A stretch of DNA of 40,308 nucleotides, taken from Carideicomes alvinocaridis. Its GTDB lineage: Bacteria; Pseudomonadota; Alphaproteobacteria; Rhodobacterales; Rhodobacteraceae. Where the stretch lies: positions 84,250-124,557 of the forward strand of contig SRJI02000011.1 in the NCBI GenBank assembly GCA_005473895.2, read 5' to 3'. Below, piece after piece: positions 29,087-35,614 of this stretch. The first letter of the stretch is position 1; each line of letters opens with the position of its first letter. The position numbers and the translations under genes are program-made. Under the pieces are notes generated by a model. It made no database searches, was not told the DNA's origin, and saw only the letters and a program-made list of their open reading frames with translations.

Positions 29087-30976
29087 ATGAACGACCAGAA
29101 CAAGAATCTCATCCTCGCAACCGCGCTCAGTTTCCTCGTGATCCTGGGCTGGTTCGTGCTGTTTCCGCCGCCGGAAACCGACCCGAACGCGACGCCGGAG
29201 CCGGTCACCAACGAGGCCCCCGCCGATGCGGACGCGGACCAGGGCGTCACCCCGCTGACCCCGGCCGGCGAAACGCCGGATGCGGTGCCCGCCACCGGCA
29301 CGCCCTCGACGGATGCGCCCGCGACCGGCGCGCCGGCCACCGGCACAGACAGCGCCGACGCCGCGGCCGAGGATGACGTTCCCCGGGTGAAGATCGACAC
29401 GCCGCGCCTCGACGGCACGATTTCCCTGCGCGGCGGACGGCTCGACGACCTGAAGCTCAAGCAATACCACGTCTCGCTCGACCCGGCCTCGAAGGAGGTG
29501 ACGCTGCTGCGCCCCAACGGCGTCAACGACCCCTATTACGCGCTTTATGGCTGGGCCGCCGTCTCGGGCGTCGATCGGAACGCGGTGCCCGGCCCCGAGA
29601 CGATCTGGCAGGCCCCCGAGGGCGCCACCCTGACCGCCGACACCCCGGTCACGCTGACCTGGGAGAACGGCAACGGGCTGACCTTCAAGCGGAAAATCTC
29701 GGTCGACGACAACTTCATGTTCACCGTGACCCAGTCGGTCGAGAACGCCTCGGGCGACGAGGTGACGCTGCGGCCCTACGGGCTGATCCGCCGGATCACC
29801 AAGCCCGACAACCTCAAGAAATTCTTCATCCTGCACGAGGGCCTCGTCCGCATGTCCGACGGCACCCTGCAGGAGGAGGATTACGACGGGATCGCCGATT
29901 TCGACGCCAATGACCGCGAAGGCGGCGTGCCCGCCGACCGGGCCGAGGTGCAGGAAAACGGCTGGGTCGGCTTCACCGACCATTACTGGATGACGATCCT
30001 CGTGCCGGAGCCGGGCCAGGCCTTCCGCTCCACCGCGAAATACTATCCGCAGCAGGACATCTACCAGACCGAGGCGGTGCTGCCCGCGACGCAGGTCGCC
30101 GCCGGCGAAAGCGCCAGCGTCAGCACGATGTTCTTTGCCGGGGCCAAGGAATGGTCCACCATCCGCGACTACCAGCAGTCGGGGATCCAAGGCTTCCTCG
30201 ACGCGATCGACTGGGGCTGGTTCTTCTTCCTGACCAAGCCGATCTTTGCCGTCCTGCACTGGCTCAACGGCTTCATCGGCAACATGGGCTGGTCGATCAT
30301 CGCCCTGACCATCATGATCAAGGCGGTCCTCTTCCCACTGGCCTACAAGTCCTACGTCTCCATGGCGAAGATGAAGGAATTGCAGCCGCAGATGGAGAAG
30401 ATCAAGGAGCGGGCCGGCGACGACCGGCAGCTGCTCCAGCAGGAGATGATGTCGCTCTACAAGAAGGAAAAGGTCAACCCGGCCTCGGGCTGCCTGCCCA
30501 TCCTGCTGCAGATCCCGATCTTCTTCTCGCTCTACAAGGTGATCTTCGTCACGCTGGAACTGCGCCATGCGCCCTGGATCGGCTGGATCCGCGACCTGTC
30601 CGCGCCCGACCCGTCCTCGATCCTGAACCTGTTCGGCCTGCTGCCCTATGCGCCGCCGGATCCCAACTCGTTCCTCGCGATCCTGTCGCTGGGCGTGCTG
30701 CCGATCCTGCTGGGCATCTCCATGTGGCTGCAGCAGAAGCTGAACCCGGCCCCGCAGGACGCGACGCAGGCGATGATCTTTGCCTGGATGCCCTGGGTCT
30801 TCATGTTCATGCTGGGCTCTTTCGCGAGCGGGCTGGTGCTGTACTGGATCACCAACAACACCATCACCTTCACGCAGCAATACATCATCATGCGCAGCCA
30901 GGGGTACAAGCCGGACGTGTTCGGCAACATCAAGCGGTCCTTCGGGCGCAAGAAACCCGCCCGGGACACCAAGTGA
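29087..30976 (+). CDS. yidC: Membrane protein insertase YidC
   Basis: YidC inserts and folds inner-membrane proteins, with or without SecYEG. The product has 629 residues from the ATG at 29087, which gives the usual start MNDQNKNLILATALSFLVIL; a GTG at 29075 is also open. One transmembrane helix (about 7-27) is followed by a low-complexity T/A/P linker (about 28-110) and a large periplasmic beta domain (about 115-360). The conserved core then has about five helices with KPIFAVLHWLNGFIGNMGW, the arginine-less loop ASGCLPILLQIPIFFSLYKV, and the C-terminal WITNNTITFTQQ. The periplasmic domain marks the Gram-negative form. MOSC and engB genes follow at once, suggesting an operon. Confidence 0.96.
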   Translation: MNDQNKNLILATALSFLVILGWFVLFPPPETDPNATPEPVTNEAPADADADQGVTPLTPAGETPDAVPATGTPSTDAPATGAPATGTDSADAAAEDDVPRVKIDTPRLDGTISLRGGRLDDLKLKQYHVSLDPASKEVTLLRPNGVNDPYYALYGWAAVSGVDRNAVPGPETIWQAPEGATLTADTPVTLTWENGNGLTFKRKISVDDNFMFTVTQSVENASGDEVTLRPYGLIRRITKPDNLKKFFILHEGLVRMSDGTLQEEDYDGIADFDANDREGGVPADRAEVQENGWVGFTDHYWMTILVPEPGQAFRSTAKYYPQQDIYQTEAVLPATQVAAGESASVSTMFFAGAKEWSTIRDYQQSGIQGFLDAIDWGWFFFLTKPIFAVLHWLNGFIGNMGWSIIALTIMIKAVLFPLAYKSYVSMAKMKELQPQMEKIKERAGDDRQLLQQEMMSLYKKEKVNPASGCLPILLQIPIFFSLYKVIFVTLELRHAPWIGWIRDLSAPDPSSILNLFGLLPYAPPDPNSFLAILSLGVLPILLGISMWLQQKLNPAPQDATQAMIFAWMPWVFMFMLGSFASGLVLYWITNNTITFTQQYIIMRSQGYKPDVFGNIKRSFGRKKPARDTK

Positions 30977-30977
30977 G

Positions 30978-31712
30978 ATGGGCCGCGTCGCGCAGATCTG
31001 GCGGCACCCGATCAAGGGAATCGGGGCCGAACCGCTGGACCGCGTCGATGCGGCCGTCGACCGCCCCCTGCCCGGTGACCGCGCCTTCGCGGTGCTGACC
31101 GGCAGCGCCGAGGATACCGGCGCCTGGCAGCCCTGCCGCAATTTCATGCGCGGCTGCTACGGCCCGGAACTCATGGCGATCGGGGCAGAGAGCGGGGCGG
31201 ACGGCATCACGCTGCGCCACCCGAAACGCCCCGAGATCACCGTCGATCCGCGCAAGGACGGTGCCGAGCTGATCGACTGGCTGCGCCCGCTCTGGCCCGA
31301 AGAGCAGAAGGCGCCCAAGGCGCTGGTCGCCGCCCCGCCGGAGGGGATGGCCGATGCGAGCTATGCCTCGGTCGCGATCCTCGGGCTGGCCTCGCTCGAC
31401 GCCCTGTCGGAGGCTTGCGGCATGGCGCTGGACCCCCGCCGTTTTCGCGGCAATGTCTGGCTCTCGGGGCTGGAGCCGTTCGAGGAACTGGATTGGCCGG
31501 GCCGCCGCCTGCGCCTCGGCACGGCCGAGCTGGAGGTGGTCGAACGGATCGACCGCTGCCGCGCCACGGAGGCCAATCCCGAGACCGGCGAACGCGACGC
31601 GCGGACCCTGCTGGCCCTGCGCAAGGGCTGGGGGCACCTGGCCTTCGGCGTGAAGGCGCGGGTCGTGACCGCCGGCCAGGTCGCGCTGGATGACGAGGCG
31701 GTGCTGATATGA
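30978..31712 (+). CDS. MOSC domain protein
   Basis: The 244-residue product is a MOSC-domain protein, a family related to the C-terminal domain of molybdenum cofactor sulfurase and to proteins that handle oxidised substrates through the cofactor. It starts MGRVAQIWRHPIKGIGAE, the beta-barrel N-terminal signature, and has RFRGNVWLSGLEPFEELDW and the diagnostic segment DRCRATEANPETGERD with the conserved cysteine. The ATG is one base after the yidC stop and the 3' end overlaps engB by four bases (ATGA), so the three genes are translationally coupled. The ORF remains open upstream inside yidC, but the junction ATG is the natural start. Specific substrate unknown. Confidence 0.87.
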   Translation: MGRVAQIWRHPIKGIGAEPLDRVDAAVDRPLPGDRAFAVLTGSAEDTGAWQPCRNFMRGCYGPELMAIGAESGADGITLRHPKRPEITVDPRKDGAELIDWLRPLWPEEQKAPKALVAAPPEGMADASYASVAILGLASLDALSEACGMALDPRRFRGNVWLSGLEPFEELDWPGRRLRLGTAELEVVERIDRCRATEANPETGERDARTLLALRKGWGHLAFGVKARVVTAGQVALDDEAVLI

Positions 31713-32362
31713 CCTCCCTTCCCTTCCCCCTGGCCGAAGAGCCCGATGCCGTCACCGCCGAGCGGGGGCGCAAGCTGTTTGCCGGCGAGGTGGACTTCCT
31801 CAAGGGTGTCGTGGCGATGAGCGGCCTGCCCCCGGATGACCGGCTGGAAGTGTGCTTTGCCGGGCGGTCCAATGTCGGGAAATCCACGCTGATCAACGCG
31901 CTGACGGGCCGCAAGGCGCTGGCGCGGGCCTCCAACACGCCGGGCCGCACGCAGGAGATCAACTATTTCACCCTGGGCGAGGAATATTACCTCGTCGACT
32001 TGCCGGGCTATGGCTATGCCAATGCCCCGCTGCCGGTGGTGGAGAAATGGCAGCGCCTGCTCAAGCAGTACCTGTCCGGCCGGCAATCGCTGCGCCGCGC
32101 CTTCGTGTTGATCGACGCCCGCCACGGGGTCAAGCCGGTGGACGAGGAGATCATGGCGCTTCTCGACAGCGCCGCCGTCGCCTTCCAGACCGTGCTGACC
32201 AAGACGGACAAGGTGAAGGAAAAGGATCGCGAGCGCGTGCTCGACCAGGTGCGGGGCAAGCTTGCCAAGCATCCCGCCGCCTTCCCCGAGCTGATCACCA
32301 CCTCGAGCGAAAAGGGCTGGGGCATCGCCACCTTGCGCGCGGTCATCGCCGGGCTGGTCTGA
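31709..32362 (+). CDS. engB: Ribosome biogenesis GTPase EngB (YihA/YsxC)
   Basis: EngB is an essential TrmE-Era-family GTPase that takes part in assembly of the large ribosomal subunit. The 217-residue product has G1 CFAGRSNVGKSTLINAL near residue 50, G2 TPGRTQEINYF, G3 VDLPGYGYA, G4 LTKTDKVKE and a G5-like TTSSEKGWGI. The length is typical. It overlaps the MOSC gene by four bases. Its stop is only three bases from the stop of the convergent outer-membrane barrel gene, leaving no room for a separate terminator. Confidence 0.96.
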   Translation: MTSLPFPLAEEPDAVTAERGRKLFAGEVDFLKGVVAMSGLPPDDRLEVCFAGRSNVGKSTLINALTGRKALARASNTPGRTQEINYFTLGEEYYLVDLPGYGYANAPLPVVEKWQRLLKQYLSGRQSLRRAFVLIDARHGVKPVDEEIMALLDSAAVAFQTVLTKTDKVKEKDRERVLDQVRGKLAKHPAAFPELITTSSEKGWGIATLRAVIAGLV

Positions 32363-32365
32363 TCC

Positions 32366-32866
32366 TCAGAACCGGTAGGAGACGCGGGCGGTCAGGGTCT
32401 GCACCCTGAGATCGCCGCCACCGTTGAAGTCGTTGAATTCGTGGTGGATCAGCTCGCCACCCAGCGAGATCGGGCCGCCGTTCAGCCGGTGCTCCGCCCC
32501 GATGCCCAGCAGGTAGCCGGTCTCACCGCCGAAATCCCCGGTCGCGTGGGCGAGGCCCCCAAGACCGTAGACGAGCGTGTTGCCAACCGGGACACCGGCG
32601 CGCAGTTTCGCGCGATAGGTGTTGTCGATCACCGTGCCGTTGCCGATCACGTCGGTGCGGGCCACGTCCAGCTCCACCCCGCCGACGAAGCGGCCGAACT
32701 CGCGGTCGAAGCCGATGCCGATGCTGCCGGTGGCACTGTCCCCGGGATCGAGCACCAGGCCGAGATTGGCGGAGGCAAAGCTGCCGTCCCACCCCTGCTG
32801 CGCCAGCGTGGCGCCGGGGGTGACCAGCGTTGCGACGAGCGCGAGAGATGCGATGTTCCTCATCAT
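32366..32866 (-). CDS. Small outer-membrane beta-barrel protein
   Basis: The 166-residue product has a signal peptide (about 1-22, LALVATLVTPGATLAQQ) and a series of alternating, glycine- and aromatic-rich strands such as SIGIGFDREFGRFVGGVELD, YGLGGLAHATGDFGG and LTARVSYRF. The terminal phenylalanine is the BAM recognition signal of outer-membrane barrels. The size suggests an eight-stranded barrel of the general OmpA/Ail-like class; no extracellular function can be read. The start at 32866 is preceded by the weak GAGAGC; a second ATG follows at 32863. A perfect dyad lies directly upstream. Confidence 0.82.
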   Translation of the reverse strand: MMRNIASLALVATLVTPGATLAQQGWDGSFASANLGLVLDPGDSATGSIGIGFDREFGRFVGGVELDVARTDVIGNGTVIDNTYRAKLRAGVPVGNTLVYGLGGLAHATGDFGGETGYLLGIGAEHRLNGGPISLGGELIHHEFNDFNGGGDLRVQTLTARVSYRF

Positions 32867-32876
32867 GGTGCTCTCA

Positions 32877-32893
32877 TAACGCACTCCGCGTTA
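32877..32893. promoter_or_regulatory. Perfect dyad upstream of the outer-membrane barrel gene
   Basis: TAACGC-N5-GCGTTA is a 6+6 perfect inverted repeat located 11 bases before the ATG on the minus strand and 35 bases from the argB -35 box on the other. Its size suits a homodimeric regulator; no family is assigned. Confidence 0.4.
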
Positions 32894-32927
32894 AGAAAGT
32901 TTCCGCGACCGGCCGCCGCGCTGCCCC

Positions 32928-32956
32928 TTGGCACCCTGCCCCCGCCCGGCTATGAC
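32928..32956 (+). promoter_or_regulatory. Promoter of argB
   Basis: TTGGCA (32928-32933, 5 of 6) and TATGAC (32951-32956, 4 of 6) are spaced by exactly 17 bp. Transcription would begin near 32963, about 20 bases before the argB start. This is one of the best sigma-70-type promoters in the window. Confidence 0.6.
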
Positions 32957-32982
32957 CGAAATGACGTTGGGACAGTAAAGTG

Positions 32983-33867
32983 ATGAAGACCCGAGACATG
33001 AACCGCGACTGGATCGCCACCGCCCGCACGCTGAGCCAGGCGCTGCCCTACATGCAGCGTTATTCCGGCGCCGTCGTCGTCATCAAGCTGGGCGGTCACG
33101 CCATGGGCAGCGACGAGGGGATGGAAAGCTTTGCCCGCGACGTGGTGCTGATGCAGCAGGTCGGTGTTCACCCGGTGGTGGTGCATGGCGGCGGCCCGAT
33201 GATCAACGAGATGCTGAAGAAGCTGGGCGTCGAATCGGAGTTCAAGAACGGCAAGCGGGTCACCGACAAGGCCACCATGGACGTGGTGGAGATGGTGCTG
33301 TCGGGCCTCGTGAACAAGCGCATCGTGCAGGCCATCAACCGGCAGGGCGGTAAGGCCGTGGGCATCTCCGGCAAGGATGCCAACCTGATGATCTGCGAAC
33401 AGACGGACCCGGACCTCGGCTTTGTCGGGACGCCGTCCAAGATGGATCCGCGGGTGCTGCAGGATTTCTTTGCCGCCAACACCATCCCGGTGATCGCGCC
33501 GCTGGGCGCCGGCCGCAACGGGGAGACCTTCAACGTCAACGGCGACACCGCCGCCGGGGCTATCGCCGCCGCGGTCAAGGCCGACCGGCTGCTGCTGCTC
33601 ACCGATGTCTCGGGCGTGAAGAACGCCGAGGGCGAGGTGGTGACCGACATCACCGCCGACCAGATCCGCGAGATGACCGAGGCCGGCGTGATCTCCGGCG
33701 GGATGATCCCCAAGACCGAGACCGCGCTGGAGGCCATCGCCGGCGGCGTGCGCGCGGTCGTGATCCTAGACGGGCGGGCCCCCAATGCCTGCCTGCTGGA
33801 GCTTTTCACCGAACATGGCGCGGGCTCGATCATCCGCTCCAACATGCCACGCCGGCACCTGGGCTGA
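32983..33867 (+). CDS. argB: Acetylglutamate kinase
   Basis: ArgB phosphorylates N-acetylglutamate, the second step of arginine synthesis in the cytosol. The product has 294 residues from the ATG at 32983; a GTG at 32980 and an ATG at 32998 are alternatives. Family motifs are [10 protein letters not shown] near residue 30, [11 protein letters not shown], the substrate segment [26 protein letters not shown] and [14 protein letters not shown]. An N-terminal helix rich in aromatic residues (ALPYMQRY) precedes the kinase fold, a feature of hexameric, arginine-inhibited forms, so feedback inhibition is plausible. An EamA transporter gene follows by 55 bases. Confidence 0.96.
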   Translation: MKTRDMNRDWIATARTLSQALPYMQRYSGAVVVIKLGGHAMGSDEGMESFARDVVLMQQVGVHPVVVHGGGPMINEMLKKLGVESEFKNGKRVTDKATMDVVEMVLSGLVNKRIVQAINRQGGKAVGISGKDANLMICEQTDPDLGFVGTPSKMDPRVLQDFFAANTIPVIAPLGAGRNGETFNVNGDTAAGAIAAAVKADRLLLLTDVSGVKNAEGEVVTDITADQIREMTEAGVISGGMIPKTETALEAIAGGVRAVVILDGRAPNACLLELFTEHGAGSIIRSNMPRRHLG

Positions 33868-33922
33868 GGCGCAATTGACGCGGCCTCGCCCCTCTCGACT
33901 CGTGCTGCCGGGGGCGGGGGCG

Positions 33923-34831
33923 ATGAGCGCCGACAGGCCGCTTCTGGGCATCCTGCTGATGCTGGGCTTCTGCGTGCTGGCGCCGTTGGGCGACGGGGTG
34001 GCCAAGGTGCTAGGCCAGACGATGCCGATCTCGCAGCTCATCGTCATCCGCTTCGCGGCGCAGGCGATCATTCTCCTTCCCATCGTCTGGGCCACCGGCC
34101 GGGTCTGGCGGATGCGGCCGCCGATCCTTGCCCTCGCCTTCCTGCGGACCCTGCTGCATATCGCCGGCATCGGCTTCATGTTCACCGCTTTGCGCTACCT
34201 GCCGCTGGCCGACGCGGTGGCGATCGCCTTCGTCATGCCCTTCATCATGCTGCTGCTGGGCTGGCTCGTGCTGGGCGAAGAGGTCGGGCCCCGCCGTCTT
34301 GCCGCCTGCGCCGTGGGCTTTGCCGGCACGATGATGGTGGTAAAGCCCAGCTTTGCCGAGGTCGGCGCGCCGGCGCTGCTGCCGCTGGGGGTGGCGGTGA
34401 CCTTCGCGCTGTTCATGCTGGTCACCCGCCGCATCGCCAAGGAGGTCGATCCGATCTCGCTCCAGGCGGTGAACGGGGTGATGGCCGTCCTCCTCGCCGC
34501 GCCGTTCCTCTGGGTGACCAGCCGGCTCGACATTCCCTACTTGCAGCTCGTCACGCCCAGCGGGCGGGAATGGCTGCTGCTGGCGGCGATCGGCGCCATC
34601 GGCACCTTCGCGCACCTGCTGATGACCTGGTCGCTGCGCTTTGCGCCCTCGGCCACGCTGGCGCCGATGCAATACCTGGAAATCCCCTTTGCCACCGCCA
34701 TCGGCTGGCTGATGTTCCACGACCTGCCCGACGGGCTGGCCGCCCTGGGCATCGCGGTCACCGTGGCCTCGGGCCTCTATATCGTGTTCAGGGAGCGGGC
34801 CATGTCGCGGGCTGCGCCGCCAGCGATCTGA
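33923..34831 (+). CDS. EamA-family (DMT superfamily) transporter
   Basis: The 302-residue inner-membrane protein has about ten hydrophobic helices in two EamA repeats: the first from GILLMLGFCVLAPLGDGVAK to GFAGTMMVVKPSF, the second from LLPLGVAVTFALFMLVTRR to AVTVASGLYIVF. The repeat signatures ADAVAIAFVMPFIMLLLGWL and PMQYLEIPFATAIGWLMF are clear. Members export or import amino acids, nucleosides or other small metabolites; the substrate cannot be told here. The ATG at 33923 follows a G-rich stretch. Its last 44 bases overlap the convergent thiN gene. Confidence 0.9.
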   Translation: MSADRPLLGILLMLGFCVLAPLGDGVAKVLGQTMPISQLIVIRFAAQAIILLPIVWATGRVWRMRPPILALAFLRTLLHIAGIGFMFTALRYLPLADAVAIAFVMPFIMLLLGWLVLGEEVGPRRLAACAVGFAGTMMVVKPSFAEVGAPALLPLGVAVTFALFMLVTRRIAKEVDPISLQAVNGVMAVLLAAPFLWVTSRLDIPYLQLVTPSGREWLLLAAIGAIGTFAHLLMTWSLRFAPSATLAPMQYLEIPFATAIGWLMFHDLPDGLAALGIAVTVASGLYIVFRERAMSRAAPPAI

Positions 34832-35468
34832 CCACCTCGTTCAGGGCCGCCCGCGGCAGGATCACCAGCATCAGCGGCGCATCGACCCACAGGCGGACGG
34901 GCCCCGACACCTGGTTCGAGGTGCCGACCCGGCCCGCCGGGGTGAAGTCGAGCCCGTCGATGGGCCATTCCAGCCCTTCTGACCGCCCGGCCACCGGCCC
35001 CATGGGAAAGAGCGAGAAGCGCATCCCGTGCGGCAGATCGAGCGCCAGCTCGGGCGGGCAGAGGAACACCACGTCCTCCGCCCCCAGCAGCAGGCAGCGC
35101 CGGTCGGCCCGGGCCGCCAGCGTGGATTGCGCCGCCATCTGGTGATCCAGCCGCCGGCCCAGGAACCCGACGCCGATGACCAGCGGCGCCCGGATCGAGC
35201 GCAGGCACTTGTCGAAATCGGTGCTGTCCTGCTCGGGGATGGGATGCAGCACGCCGTCGTCCAGCCGGGACACCAGTGCCGGGTCGAGCGAATCCATGTC
35301 CCCGATCACTGCCTCCGGCATCAGCCCCAGGGCCAGCGCAACCGCCGCCGCGCCGTCCGCCGCGACCAGCTTGCGACCGCCCTCCATGGCCAGCGAAAGG
35401 TCCGCCAGGGGGGCCTCGCCGCCCCCGATCAGGACAACTGTTTCATTACTTTCGACAATCTCGGTCAT
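34788..35468 (-). CDS. thiN: Thiamine pyrophosphokinase
   Basis: ThiN transfers pyrophosphate from ATP to thiamine to make the cofactor thiamine diphosphate. The 226-residue product has the family motifs VAADGAAAVAL, VIGDMDSLD, the catalytic EQDSTDFDKCLRS and GFLGRRLDHQMA. The C-terminal substrate-binding half contains GRVGTSNQVSG. The ATG at 35468 is chosen, although no ribosome-binding site is seen; a GTG at 35498 would add ten residues. Its 3' end overlaps the EamA transporter gene tail to tail by 44 bases. No thiamine riboswitch is apparent upstream. Confidence 0.93.
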   Translation of the reverse strand: MTEIVESNETVVLIGGGEAPLADLSLAMEGGRKLVAADGAAAVALALGLMPEAVIGDMDSLDPALVSRLDDGVLHPIPEQDSTDFDKCLRSIRAPLVIGVGFLGRRLDHQMAAQSTLAARADRRCLLLGAEDVVFLCPPELALDLPHGMRFSLFPMGPVAGRSEGLEWPIDGLDFTPAGRVGTSNQVSGPVRLWVDAPLMLVILPRAALNEVVRSLAAQPATWPAP

Positions 35469-35514
35469 GCAGGACAAATTAATCGGATCCGGGGACACGG
35501 ATCACAATGAAGAC

Positions 35515-35543
35515 ATGAAATGATACGCTGCCGGGCATAGAAT
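35515..35543 (+). promoter_or_regulatory. Promoter of the large acidic protein gene
   Basis: ATGAAA (35515-35520, 4 of 6) and TAGAAT (35538-35543, 5 of 6) are spaced by 17 bp. Transcription would start near 35550, leaving a 65-base leader before the ATG at 35615. Confidence 0.5.
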
Positions 35544-35614
35544 CGTTCACGTTTCGACGACACCTGAATGGTAAACGCTAGATTGAAGGTTATCACCGGA
35601 AGCGAGTTGTCGAC

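Noticed and set aside
27902-31147. A 1081-codon minus-strand frame over the GGDEF-EAL gene, the repeat gap and yidC
   Set aside because: It is antisense to yidC, has no motif and crosses a non-coding repeat region; it is a codon-bias artefact.
35469-35614. A thiamine riboswitch before thiN
   Set aside because: The conserved TPP-riboswitch segments (such as CTGAGA and the ACCTGATC type) are not present on the minus strand here.
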